Positions 8,067 through 15,787 of a DNA stretch of 64,000 nt are shown here, piece by piece. Under the pieces are notes generated by a model. The model did no database searches. It was not told the DNA's origin and saw only the letters and a list, made by a program, of their open reading frames with translations. The DNA is from a bacterium D16-51. Lineage in GTDB: Bacteria > Bacillota > Clostridia > Lachnospirales > Lachnospiraceae. Every line of letters begins with the position of its first letter. The stretch's first letter is position 1. The position numbers and the translations under genes are program-made. Location of the stretch: the NCBI GenBank assembly GCA_003612285.1, contig RAYE01000017.1, positions 23,952-87,951 on the forward strand, read 5' to 3'.

Positions 8067-8711
8067 TCAATACTTTTGTCGGTTTTCAATAACTTTTCCG
8101 ATAATTTTAACAGGAATTGTTTCAATTTCCTCATTGGTGAAAGTTATTGGTTTATATTCAGGATTGAAGGAAATCAGGCTAATACCTTCTGCATATTTCA
8201 TCAGTCTTTTGCAAGTAGCATATTCCCCATTGACAGATACAATAACAATGTCGCCAGTCTCTGCATCATCCTGCTGTCTCACAATAACAGTATCGCCTTC
8301 TGCAATTCTTGGTGACATAGAGTTTCCTTTGATAATCAGGCCGAATAAATGCCCCCGCTTGGCGGTGGCTGTCGGTACATTTTCATACCCTATATAATGT
8401 TCCTGAACGAAGATTGGTTCACCTGCAGCGACTTCTCCCAATACGGGGATTCGGAAAGAACCCTCTTCATACTCTTGCACCTGCGATTGGATTAGGGCAA
8501 AATCATCAAAGGTTTTGAAATCTGATTTGCCGCTAATCCAGTCTACATTCACTCCGAAATAATCTGCAATTTTGTGTAGTTTATCTAATTTTGGTGAGGA
8601 TTTCCCTTTTTTCCAGTCGCTGAACGTAGAGGGGTGTATATTCGTTTCTTTTGCCACAGCGGCTGTTTTCACGCCTTTTTCTTCTAATAATTCCAGAAAG
8701 CGTTCATACAT
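8067..8711 (-). CDS. XRE-family repressor with LexA-like S24 autoprotease domain
   Basis: 214 residues. The N-terminal helix-turn-helix (about 12-45, 'TAAVAKETNIHPSTFSDWKK') and C-terminal S24 domain are those of CI-like phage repressors. Cleavage site Ala96-Gly97 ('EVAAGEP'), catalytic Ser131 ('GNSMSP') and Lys168 ('ATCKRL') are all present, so RecA-stimulated self-cleavage is expected. It probably controls a damage-inducible accessory region. A broken phage-type gene and a promoter with repeated boxes lie 0.8-1.1 kb away, but no complete prophage is seen. Confidence 0.9.
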   Translation of the reverse strand: MYERFLELLEEKGVKTAAVAKETNIHPSTFSDWKKGKSSPKLDKLHKIADYFGVNVDWISGKSDFKTFDDFALIQSQVQEYEEGSFRIPVLGEVAAGEPIFVQEHYIGYENVPTATAKRGHLFGLIIKGNSMSPRIAEGDTVIVRQQDDAETGDIVIVSVNGEYATCKRLMKYAEGISLISFNPEYKPITFTNEEIETIPVKIIGKVIENRQKY

Positions 8712-8832
8712 GTTTTTTCTCCTTTCGTAATTAATGGGAAATACATAAATAGTGTAAAAGAGGTGTGTTTTAGTTAAAATGCCTTATAATAGTATTGCCC
8801 TGGATCGTTTTGTGGGATAATTTTACAGTTCT

Positions 8833-9474
8833 TTATACTAATATCTTTAATTTATCCAAATCCTCAAGATTAAATAATATATCTGTGCCATCAAACATAT
8901 ACCTGACGTCTGCATTGTTGGTATAAGTGGTATATGTTTTGCCAGTCTCTAAAGTTCCTGGTACATAGGAGATACATGCATATGGTATTTGCCCACGGGT
9001 ATCTTCAGGGGGTTCAATAAGAATTGTGTTTTCTTTATAAATGTTTTTACCATAGGAAATGGTTAAGTTATATTTAGCTTTTAGGTCGCTGGCATTCATC
9101 CACGCAGGAGTAACTGTAATTTTACAGGTATGTTTATAAGTAGCGGAGGCAGTTTTAATACTTATAGTGATCTTTGTTTTCCCCACTGCTTTTGCTTTCA
9201 CTTTTCCAGAAGAGGAAACGGTTGCAATTTTCTTATTGGCAGATTTCCATATGATTTTTTTCTTTTTCATCCCGATCGTTTCAACTTTGAGGGAAAATGT
9301 CTGTCCACAGTACATAACTTTATTGTCAGTATTGAGTCGGGTAGCAATAATATTAGGAAAATCAGTGTGTGCATGCCAATAAGGCTCTTGTTTTGCTGTT
9401 GCGGCAGATGGATTTATAGTAAGTATGCAAGCTAGTGAAAGTAACATTACAATTGATATTTTTCCTTTTTTCAT
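8833..9474 (-). CDS. Secreted Big_2 domain protein
   Basis: 213 residues from the chosen start. Three in-frame ATG codons occur (9483, 9480, 9474). The ribosome binding site AAAGGA overlaps the first and is correctly spaced (8 bp) only for 9474, giving 'MKKGKISIVMLLSLACILT', a signal peptide. A single Big_2 domain follows ('IIWKSANKKIATVSSSGKVK', about 70-125). The ~85-residue C-terminal part is rich in Tyr and Asn and matches no family I recognise. Probably surface or extracellular. It lies in the accessory patch between the S24 repressor and tRNA-Lys. Confidence 0.75.
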   Translation of the reverse strand: MKKGKISIVMLLSLACILTINPSAATAKQEPYWHAHTDFPNIIATRLNTDNKVMYCGQTFSLKVETIGMKKKKIIWKSANKKIATVSSSGKVKAKAVGKTKITISIKTASATYKHTCKITVTPAWMNASDLKAKYNLTISYGKNIYKENTILIEPPEDTRGQIPYACISYVPGTLETGKTYTTYTNNADVRYMFDGTDILFNLEDLDKLKILV

Positions 9475-9500
9475 GATCATCATCCTTTCTTAATTATATT

Positions 9501-9562
9501 GGGAAAACAGAAAATAATTCTTGACAATTTAGGAAAACAGAATTATACTTCTGTTAAAAGTT
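9501..9562 (+). promoter_or_regulatory. Promoter with repeated GGGAAAAnnnAAA boxes
   Basis: -35 TTGACA at 9521-9526, 17-bp spacer, -10 TATACT at 9544-9549 on the plus strand, divergent from the Big_2 gene. Three related boxes, GGGAAAACAGAAA (from 9501), AGGAAAACAGAAT (from 9531) and GGGAAAATCAAAT (from about 9564), lie around it. They look like operator repeats, possibly for the S24 repressor (inference). Confidence 0.5.
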
Positions 9563-9723
9563 GGGAAAATCAAATAAATAAATTGAAAAAGGAGGTGATT
9601 TTCCAACTCGTGTATTTGATAATAGTATTATATAGGCTTTCCCGACGTTTTGCAATATAAAAATTGGGATTTTCTAACATAAAAATTCAAGTAATGATTT
9701 AGAATTTGAAAGGTGGAGATAAT

Positions 9724-9873
9724 ATGGGGGACAAGATAACAGCAAAACAATATTTAGAACAGTTAAAGTTATTAGATGAAATGGTTAGCCAGGATTTGGA
9801 ACAGTTAGAGGATATGAAGTCGTAAGCACCAAGTATATGGGAAGATGTAGCGAAACAAATTACTAAGCCTTAA
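9724..9873 (+). pseudogene. Remnant of a DUF1492-like phage transcription regulator
   Basis: ATG at 9724 with ribosome binding site AAAGGTGGAG gives 'MGDKITAKQYLEQLKLLDEM' and stops at 9823-9825 after 33 residues. The frame then continues in phase for 15 codons to a second stop (9871-9873). The N-terminal pattern TAKxYLxQxxxLDxxI is that of DUF1492/ArpU-like sigma-like proteins of phages, normally about 130-150 residues. So this is a truncated relic. With the S24 repressor it suggests an eroded prophage beside tRNA-Lys. Confidence 0.5.
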
Positions 9874-10069
9874 ATAAATGAGCGTTTAATAATGCAGTTG
9901 CGAAATAAATAATTTTTACGGATATAGGTGATGCAATTGTATATTGGTTAAAATTCTTACTCTTGACTATCAAGTAGTATTTTCATGTGTCAAAAACCAA
10001 ACTGTTGTCTATGATATGGCAAATGGCAGAAATTTATAAATATATATCTTAAAAAATTATAAAAAATAC
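9874..10069. other. Intergenic, nothing recognised
   Basis: AT-rich stretch between the DUF1492-like remnant and the tRNA-Lys promoter. I see no frame, hairpin or repeat that can be supported. Confidence 0.4.
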
Positions 10070-10098
10070 TTGCATTATTTATAAAGCTCTGCTATAAT
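10070..10098 (+). promoter_or_regulatory. Promoter of tRNA-Lys
   Basis: -35 TTGCAT (10070-10075), 17-bp spacer, -10 TATAAT (10093-10098), 31 bp before the tRNA. Confidence 0.8.
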
Positions 10099-10129
10099 AA
10101 ACTTCGTTGTGAAAGACAGCAATTGGTTT

Positions 10130-10202
10130 GCGCGATTAGCTCAGCTGGCAGAGCACCTGACTCTTAATCAGGGTGTCCAGGGTTCGAACCCCTGATCGCG
10201 CA
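10130..10202 (+). tRNA. tRNA-Lys (CTT)
   Basis: 73 nt cloverleaf. Acceptor GCGCGAT/ATCGCGC, D-arm GCTCAGCTGGCAGAGC, anticodon stem CCTGA/TCAGG with loop CTCTTAA (anticodon CTT), T-arm with GGTTCGAACCC. CCA is not encoded. Confidence 0.95.
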
Positions 10203-10205
10203 TGG

Positions 10206-10253
10206 AAGTCCTTGTTTGGCAGTTAAGCTGCTGGGTAAGGGCTTTATTTTTTA
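10206..10253 (+). terminator. Terminator after tRNA-Lys
   Basis: Stem AAGTCCTT…AAGGGCTT with an inner CAG…CTG pairing, followed by a T-rich run. Confidence 0.6.
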
Positions 10254-10273
10254 TACAATAGAAAATTATGCCC

Positions 10274-10516
10274 TAGAGCATGTTTGAAAATTACCTTTAG
10301 ACCGTCAGATTACACAAAAATTATATTATCCCGGCAATTCCCTAAATTTTACCATATGGCAACTGTATGGGGACGCCGATGCTTGAGCCTTGTTTTTAAG
10401 GCTTTATGCACCGCTGCGTTTCCCATCCAAGCGCAAGCGGGGTGCCATATGGTAAAATCGGGGGAATTGCCAAGGGCAGTAAATTTGTGCAATATTTAAT
10501 TTTCAAACACGCTCTA
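10274..10516. repeat. 243-bp TA-flanked inverted-repeat element
   Basis: Ends TAGAGCATGTTTGAAAATTA and TAATTTTCAAACACGCTCTA are complementary with one mismatch. Inner inverted arms GGCAATTCC/GGAATTGCC and TTTTACCATATGGCA/TGCCATATGGTAAAA surround a GC-richer core. The body matches the right part of the 617-bp element at 13752. No frame of convincing coding quality. Non-autonomous transposon-like repeat (inference). Confidence 0.8.
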
Positions 10517-10597
10517 ACACAGGAGTGTTAAAAGGGTCAAAGATTAGGAAGGCATGTTTGGGGAAAGCAGAAACAAAACAGGAGAGGAAGGATACTT

Positions 10598-11581
10598 ATG
10601 GGCTTTTTAAAAAACCAGTTTTTGGATGTAGTAGAATGGGAAGAATGGCGTGATGATATGATTTTCTGGAAGTGGACGAACCGGGAAATCAAGAAAAATT
10701 CCCGCCTAATCATTAAACCAGGGCAGGATGCAATTTTTCTTTATAATGGGAAGATTGAGGGGATTTTTTACGAGGATGGGGAATACGATATTGAATCAGA
10801 AATTATTCCATTTCTTTCCACATTAAAGGGCTTTAAATTTGGGTTTAACAGCGGCCTGCGTGCGGAAGTTCTTTTTGTCAATTCAAAAGAATTTGTTGTG
10901 AAGTGGGGGACTTCTTCGCCAATCAACCTGCCGTCCCCAGTTCTTTCTGGCGGAATTCCTATCCGTGCAAATGGAACATTCCATTTCCGTTTGGATAACA
11001 GGGCATACCAGGATTTAATAGAAAATATTGCGGGCGTAAAGCAGCAGTATTGTGTAGAGGACGTCAAAATCCGTATTAGCGGGGTCTTAAACCAGCTTTT
11101 AATGAAATGGATCTCTAAGGAAGGGAAAGATATATTTAACCTCCAGGCAAATGCCTTCGATATTAGCAATGGAATCCTGGAAGATTTGAATTTGCAAATG
11201 CATAAAAGTGGTATTCGTATTACGGCTTTTCAGATTATGAGTTTTAATTATCCGGAAGAAATCCAAAATATGATTACTAAAAATGCTGCACAGAGCATGG
11301 TGGGGGATGTTGGGCGTTACCAGCAGCTTACGATGACAGATGCTATGGCAGAAGGGAAGCTTTCTGGCGGCGGCATGGCAGGCGATATGGCAGGGATGAT
11401 GATGGGAATGCAGGTTGCAGGGCAGATGGTCAATCAAATGAACCAAACCATGAATGCACAAAATGTAAACATGCAGGGCAGCCAGAATATGAATGGCGCT
11501 GTTTCAAATTTTTGCCCGAATTGCGGGACAAAAACAAATGGTGCAAATTTCTGCAGTAACTGTGGTCAGAAACTTATCTGA
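10598..11581 (+). CDS. SPFH-domain protein with C-terminal zinc ribbon (YdjI-like)
   Basis: 327 residues. The body ('FLYNGKIEGIFYEDGEYDIE', then 'MGDVGRYQQLTMTDAM'-type helices) is the SPFH/band-7-like 'virion core protein' family that includes B. subtilis YdjI. After a Met/Gly-rich linker (about 245-300) the C-terminus has two CxxC pairs, 'FCPNCGTKTNGANFCSNCG', a zinc ribbon. In B. subtilis YdjI works with phage-shock-like LiaH/YvlB-type membrane-stress functions. Here it stands alone, so a membrane scaffold role is inferred from family only. Ribosome binding site GGAGAGGAAGG. Confidence 0.85.
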   Translation: MGFLKNQFLDVVEWEEWRDDMIFWKWTNREIKKNSRLIIKPGQDAIFLYNGKIEGIFYEDGEYDIESEIIPFLSTLKGFKFGFNSGLRAEVLFVNSKEFVVKWGTSSPINLPSPVLSGGIPIRANGTFHFRLDNRAYQDLIENIAGVKQQYCVEDVKIRISGVLNQLLMKWISKEGKDIFNLQANAFDISNGILEDLNLQMHKSGIRITAFQIMSFNYPEEIQNMITKNAAQSMVGDVGRYQQLTMTDAMAEGKLSGGGMAGDMAGMMMGMQVAGQMVNQMNQTMNAQNVNMQGSQNMNGAVSNFCPNCGTKTNGANFCSNCGQKLI

Positions 11582-11588
11582 ATATTTT

Positions 11589-11623
11589 GAAAATGGCTGG
11601 GAATAGTATGAGCTGCTATTTCC
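11589..11623 (+). terminator. Terminator after the SPFH gene
   Basis: Long stem GAAAATGGC…GCCATTTTC with paired AATAG/CTATT inside. The T-run is weak and the hairpin may work for both convergent genes. Confidence 0.6.
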
Positions 11624-11692
11624 GGCCATTTTCAATAGTATGGTAAATTTGTCAATAAGGCTATTATTCGTTTTAATCCTGCACCTTGTATT

Positions 11693-12238
11693 TTAATTAT
11701 GCTGTCTGGAGCAGCCTTTGCAGGAAGAACAGCCTGATTGTGCCAGGTTTTCAGACATATGGTCATACATAGATGAAACAGCGCAAATTGCCTGTGAGGA
11801 AATCCCTTCCCCGGTACCGGTAAATCCAAGCCCTTCTTCTGTGGTTGCTTTGACATTTACCTGATTTTTTTCGATTCCCAATGCTTCTGCGATGTTTTTT
11901 TCCATATCGGCAATATATTCGCGCATTTTTGGCTTTTGTGCAATAATCGTAGCGTCTATATTTTCAATCATATAGCATTCATCGTCCAAGCGTTTCCCAA
12001 CCTGTTTTAGCAGTTCGATGCTTGATGCCCCTTTATATTTATCATCTGTATCTGGAAAATGTTTTCCGATATCGCCTAATGCTGCTGCGCCAAGCAGCGC
12101 ATCCATTATAGCATGCAGCAGCACATCAGCATCAGAATGCCCCAACAGGCCTTTTTCAAAAGGGATTTTAATTCCTCCCAGGATTAAATCTCTGTTTTCC
12201 ACCAATTTGTGGACATCATACCCCATTCCTACTCTCAT
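11693..12238 (-). CDS. ispF: 2-C-methyl-D-erythritol 2,4-cyclodiphosphate synthase
   Basis: 181 residues. MEP isoprenoid pathway enzyme converting CDP-ME 2-phosphate to MEcPP. Zinc ligands Asp8 and His10 ('GYDVH'), '[11 protein letters not shown]', '[10 protein letters not shown]' and the hydrophobic C-terminal '[19 protein letters not shown]' are all present. The family usually ends near residue 157. Here ~25 extra residues follow, ending in '[13 protein letters not shown]', a CxxCxxC cluster of unknown role. The gene stands alone without ispD, next to tRNA-Met. Confidence 0.95.
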   Translation of the reverse strand: MRVGMGYDVHKLVENRDLILGGIKIPFEKGLLGHSDADVLLHAIMDALLGAAALGDIGKHFPDTDDKYKGASSIELLKQVGKRLDDECYMIENIDATIIAQKPKMREYIADMEKNIAEALGIEKNQVNVKATTEEGLGFTGTGEGISSQAICAVSSMYDHMSENLAQSGCSSCKGCSRQHN

Positions 12239-12339
12239 TTTACCCTCCTGTTAAACACTAGTACAGCGTTTTGTGCATCAATATACAATAAAGAAAAAAC
12301 CATGAGACAAACAAACTGTTTGCCCCACGGCTTTCATAG

Positions 12340-12413
12340 TAGCGGAAAAGGGATTTGAACCCCTGACACTACGGGTATGAACCGTATGCTCTCGCCAACT
12401 GAGCTATTCCGCC
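12340..12413 (-). tRNA. tRNA-Met (CAT), elongator type
   Basis: 74 nt on the minus strand. Acceptor GGCGGAA/TTCCGCT with a G-U first pair, anticodon loop TTCATAC (CAT), T-loop GGTTCAAATCC. The GGCGG…CCGCTA ends resemble elongator tRNA-Met of Firmicutes rather than the initiator (which would have an unpaired C1-A72). tRNA-Ile2 is a less likely alternative. Confidence 0.9.
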
Positions 12414-12441
12414 ATGTATAAACCTCGCATCCATATTAAAA

Positions 12442-12514
12442 TGGGACCTACAGGGCTCGAACCTGTGACCCTCTGCTTGTAAGGCAGATGCTCTCCCAGC
12501 TGAGCTAAGATCCC
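12442..12514 (-). tRNA. tRNA-Val (TAC)
   Basis: 73 nt on the minus strand. Acceptor GGGATCT/AGGTCCC (wobble pairs allowed), anticodon stem TCTGC/GCAGA with loop CTTACAA (TAC), T-arm GGTTCGAGCC. It is transcribed before tRNA-Met from the same promoter. Confidence 0.92.
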
Positions 12515-12537
12515 GTAACACTTCATGCGACTTATAT

Positions 12538-12566
12538 AATATAGCAAACCTTCTTCAATTTGTCAA
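12538..12566 (-). promoter_or_regulatory. Promoter of the tRNA-Val/tRNA-Met unit
   Basis: Minus-strand -35 TTGACA (12561-12566) and -10 TATATT (12538-12543) with an exact 17-bp spacer, 23 bp before tRNA-Val. Confidence 0.8.
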
Positions 12567-12614
12567 TCACTTTTTGACAAATATTGCATTTTTTAAAGCA
12601 ATGCGGATTATCCA

Positions 12615-12642
12615 TTGATTTTTTTGAAAAATCTTCTATAAT
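12615..12642 (+). promoter_or_regulatory. Possible promoter of the VanZ-like gene
   Basis: TTGATT (12615-12620), 16-bp spacer, TATAAT (12637-12642). It leaves a leader of almost 200 bp before the gene at 12839. I see no recognised riboswitch in that leader. Confidence 0.5.
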
Positions 12643-12838
12643 AGTATAGCATATATATAGATTTTCCACAAAAATATATTTTATGCAGAAAAATGCCGCT
12701 ATTTAAATTACTTTTCAAACTAATTTAAGGCTGGTTTTAGGGAACAGGCAAATGTCTTGTATGTACTTGTAAGCAGCTGCCCGTTTTCTGAAAGTAGTAT
12801 CAGAAAGATAATTAGTTTTTTACAAACGGAGGTTTACT

Positions 12839-13723
12839 ATGAACAAACGTGCAGTCAACATTAGCAGCCTGGTCATCCTTTTGGCGCTGCTCTCCCTGAT
12901 TTTGGAGATATGCCTTTATTACTTTATTCCACAGCATATAATTGCTGTAGTAATTGCAGCATTAATTTCTTTGGGATTATCCCATTTATTTCTGGAAATG
13001 TCCCTGGATTACGATTACTGTTTTTTACACGCTGCATTTATGACGATTACATCGCTTGCATTTTGTATTGTTGTCTATTTGATGCAGCCAAATCCTTGGA
13101 TTCAGTATGATTATTCGCTTCTAGCTTTAATTGTTGTAAACTGGTTTATACCATTTGCATATTGCTTTATCCGTGATTTTTTTGACAGAGGGCCGCGTTT
13201 TTCCGACTACCTTTTCTTTTTTCATGGAATGAGTATTCTTTTCATGATTGTATATTTGATTGCAATTATAAAGCAGCTGTTTTTTACGCCATTACTGCCG
13301 CCATATGAGCCAGCAGCTTTTGGCGCGCATAATTTTGTTCCATTTATGGCTACTGGCAGTTATATTGAAGAAGCATTTTTTAATAACATAAGCCTTCATC
13401 ATATGATAGTATATATTATAGAAATGATTGTTCTTGCCATTCCGTTTGGCTTTTATGCGAAAGTTTACTGCAGGAACCTTCCGCTGCTGGTACGGCTTGC
13501 CGTATATTTTGCCGTTCCATTTTTATTAGAGGCGTTCCAGTATTTGTTAGGGATTGGGCGTGCCGACATAGATGATTATACACTCGCTATGATTGGGACA
13601 GTCATTGGAATTATTATTTACCACGTCATTTATTATATCTCTTATAATGCACATAAACGAGACTTTTTAGAGGACCGTACTGTTACGAAGAGTTTGATTT
13701 TTCACTTTAATAGCAGTATCTGA
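12839..13723 (+). CDS. VanZ-like integral membrane protein
   Basis: 294 residues with about eight hydrophobic segments. The C-terminal third has the VanZ signature: 'LLEAFQYLLGIGRADIDDYT' followed by 'LAMIGTVIGIIIYHVI'. VanZ-family proteins affect sensitivity to teicoplanin or lipopeptides in some Gram-positives, but most members have no known role. Ribosome binding site ACGGAGG precedes the ATG. The gene is monocistronic and its end is followed directly by the large repeat element. Confidence 0.8.
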   Translation: MNKRAVNISSLVILLALLSLILEICLYYFIPQHIIAVVIAALISLGLSHLFLEMSLDYDYCFLHAAFMTITSLAFCIVVYLMQPNPWIQYDYSLLALIVVNWFIPFAYCFIRDFFDRGPRFSDYLFFFHGMSILFMIVYLIAIIKQLFFTPLLPPYEPAAFGAHNFVPFMATGSYIEEAFFNNISLHHMIVYIIEMIVLAIPFGFYAKVYCRNLPLLVRLAVYFAVPFLLEAFQYLLGIGRADIDDYTLAMIGTVIGIIIYHVIYYISYNAHKRDFLEDRTVTKSLIFHFNSSI

Positions 13724-13751
13724 TACTTTTTTGAACGAAGAGGGAATACCA

Positions 13752-14368
13752 TAAAGCGTGTTTGAAAATTACCTTTAACCCGTCAAATTGCACAAAAATT
13801 ATATTATAGGAAACAAAACCAGTTTCCTATAATCGATTAGCGGTGCAAAAACGTGCACCTTTTATCAGAACTAAAAAGCAAGTTCTGATAAGTTATATTA
13901 TGAAAAGCAAAAACGGCTTTTCATAATCAGATTTGCGGCACAAAAGTATGTGCCTTTTATCAGAACGAAAAAGCAAGTTCTGATAAGTTATATTATAGGA
14001 AACAAAATCGGTTTCCTATAATCAATTTGCGGCACAAAAGCATGTGCCTTTTATCAGAACGAAAAAGCAAGTTCTGATAAGTTATATTATAGGAAACAAA
14101 ATCGGTTTCCTATAATCAATTTGCGGCACAAAAGCATGTGCCTTTTATCAGAACGAAAATCAGTTCTGATAAGTTATATTATCCCGGCAATTCCAAAAAT
14201 TTTACCATATGGCAGCTGTATGGGGACGCCGGTGCTTGAGCCTTGTTTTTTAAGGCTTTATGCACCGCTGCGTTTCCCATCCAAGCGCAAGCGGGGTGCC
14301 ATTGGTAAAATTTTGGAATTGCCGAGGGCAGTAAATTTGTGCAATATTTAATTTTCAAACACGCTCTA
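13752..14368. repeat. 617-bp TA-flanked element carrying a four-unit hairpin array
   Basis: Left end TAAAGCGTGTTTGAAAATTA, right end TAATTTTCAAACACGCTCTA. The right ~190 bp is nearly identical to the 243-bp element at 10274. The difference is an array inserted at the TTATATTA octamer (13799-14181). The final CTA (14366-14368) is also the stop codon of the AI-2E family gene on the minus strand. Confidence 0.85.
13799..14181. repeat. Tandem array of ~94-bp three-hairpin units (4 copies)
   Basis: TTATATTA occurs at 13799, 13893, 13988, 14082 and 14174, so the periods are 94, 95, 94 and 92 bp. Each unit has hairpin A (GGAAAC/GTTTCC or GAAAAGC/GCTTTTC), hairpin B (GGCACA/TGTGCC or GGTGCA/TGCACC) and hairpin C (ATCAGAAC/GTTCTGAT), all with A-rich loops. 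Stem changes between units are compensatory. There are no unique spacers and no cas genes, so it is not CRISPR. Confidence 0.9.
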
Positions 14369-15499
14369 ATACTTTCTATATTCATTAATATCATTTGCAA
14401 GGATTTTAACCCCGTTTATAAATTTATCAAACATTCCTTTTTCTTTGAAAGCAATTAATATCATGCCAACTGGTATTCCCAGTATGAGTCCCAGCATTCC
14501 AATCAGCCGGTATCCAATAAACATTGAAATTAATGTTGCAAATGGACTCATGCCAACACTATCACCAACCAGCTTTGGCTCTAAAAGCCTGTGGGCAAGA
14601 AGGCAGATAATGTATGCAATAGCAAGTATAACGGCTTTTAGGTATTCTCCGGTAATTATGCAATAAATAGCCCAAGGTGTTATAATAATGCCTGTCCCTA
14701 AAAATGGCAGGAAGTCTAAAAATGCAGTAAGCAGTGCTAGCAGAGAAGAATATTTAACATGCAGGATAAGGCCAAAAATAATCCATAATATAATGAATAC
14801 AACTATCATAATTTTAAAGCATGCCTTTAAATATCCTGCTAGAGCACGGAAACAGGCATCCATTGCCATATCCCAAAAGTTTTTAACTCCCGTTGGAATC
14901 AACTGCCGTACTTCATTTTTTATCCATTCTCTTTTTGTGACAAAGAAGTAGGATAACATTAAAGTAAGTATAGTTAAAACAAAACCGTCAATTACTGAGC
15001 TTGCTACAGAGCCTACAGTAGAAAAGGCAGAATCGCTCAGCGAATTTAAAAAAGAAGGTACAATATCATTAAATTTACTGCTTGCCTTATTTAAGACTTC
15101 CTGGAAATCTCCTGGTATAAATTTGAATGTCTTATGAAGGTTCTCTAAAGATTCCTGCAGGTCTGTGACTGCCTGGGTATAAATTTCCGGTAAATCTTTC
15201 AGAAGAGAGAAAACTTGCTGGGCTGTAACTTTTACAATTAGAAAAAGCAGCCCGCCAACCAGCAGCAGTACAAATATAATTACGATTGCTGAACCATGTT
15301 TCCTCATTATTTTTATCTTGTCTTCTAAAAATCCAACCATTGGATTTGCAATTGATGCAATAATCCATGCAATAAGAAGCGGCATAAAAAACTGTAATAG
15401 TTTTGGGCCGCATAATAACACAAGTAATACGGTAAGAGTGCTGACTAATAAATCTACGCATATTTTCTTGTGTAATTCTCTTTTTCCCTCATCCCCCAT
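14366..15499 (-). CDS. AI-2E/PerM family membrane transporter (YtvI-like)
   Basis: 377 residues with the family pattern: two N-terminal membrane segments ('VSTLTVLLVLLCGPKLLQFF', then 'ALIIAWIIASIANPM'-like), a periplasmic-type amphipathic middle region (about 95-150), then five to six helices with 'FLPFLGTGIIITPWAIYCII' and 'GDSVGMSPFATLISMFIGYR'. Members are called AI-2 exporters or YtvI sporulation-linked permeases, and substrates are mostly unproven. The stop codon TAG lies in the terminal repeat of the adjacent 617-bp element, so an insertion may have set the present C-terminus ('NEYRKY'). Confidence 0.88.
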   Translation of the reverse strand: MGDEGKRELHKKICVDLLVSTLTVLLVLLCGPKLLQFFMPLLIAWIIASIANPMVGFLEDKIKIMRKHGSAIVIIFVLLLVGGLLFLIVKVTAQQVFSLLKDLPEIYTQAVTDLQESLENLHKTFKFIPGDFQEVLNKASSKFNDIVPSFLNSLSDSAFSTVGSVASSVIDGFVLTILTLMLSYFFVTKREWIKNEVRQLIPTGVKNFWDMAMDACFRALAGYLKACFKIMIVVFIILWIIFGLILHVKYSSLLALLTAFLDFLPFLGTGIIITPWAIYCIITGEYLKAVILAIAYIICLLAHRLLEPKLVGDSVGMSPFATLISMFIGYRLIGMLGLILGIPVGMILIAFKEKGMFDKFINGVKILANDINEYRKY

Positions 15500-15537
15500 G
15501 AAAAACCCTCCATTTCCATTAGAAACTGAATATTACT

Positions 15538-15585
15538 ATTACTAAGGCGGTTAAAATTTGTTCGATACTTAACCAACTTAGTAAT
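15538..15585. repeat. 48-bp palindromic element (ATTACTAAG family)
   Basis: Arms ATTACTAAGGCGGTTAA and TTAACCAACTTAGTAAT, 15 of 17 positions complementary, with TTCGATA in the middle. A related, looser palindrome is upstream of the serine acetyltransferase gene (59776-59862). It lies 39 bp upstream of the AI-2E family start and could act as an operator or be a short mobile repeat. Confidence 0.6.
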
Positions 15586-15787
15586 ATGTACGAAATTTTC
15601 TTTGTGTAACTATAGCATACTTTGTAATAACGTACAATAAACAGAATCTTAATTCTTCCTTAGTTTTTCATGTATGGTTATCGCATTCTATGGCGTATCT
15701 GAGACTGAAACAGGTCAGGCACAAGCACCGAAATTAATCCTTTTGATGCGAATAGCCGCCATATATGGCCGTGAATAAAGAAATATG

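Noticed and set aside
9589..9659. Mini-frame after AAAAAGGAGGTGA reading 'MIFQLVYLIIVLYRLSRRFA'
   Set aside because: Only 21 codons with a GTG that overlaps the ribosome binding site; hydrophobic but too weak to call.
10274..10516. Possible small gene inside the 243-bp element
   Set aside because: The frame spans the terminal repeats and its product mirrors inverted-repeat sequence; no family match is seen.
13799..14181. Regular repeats that at first look like a CRISPR array
   Set aside because: The whole 94-bp unit is repeated with no unique spacers, each unit is made of inverted repeats, and no cas genes are near.
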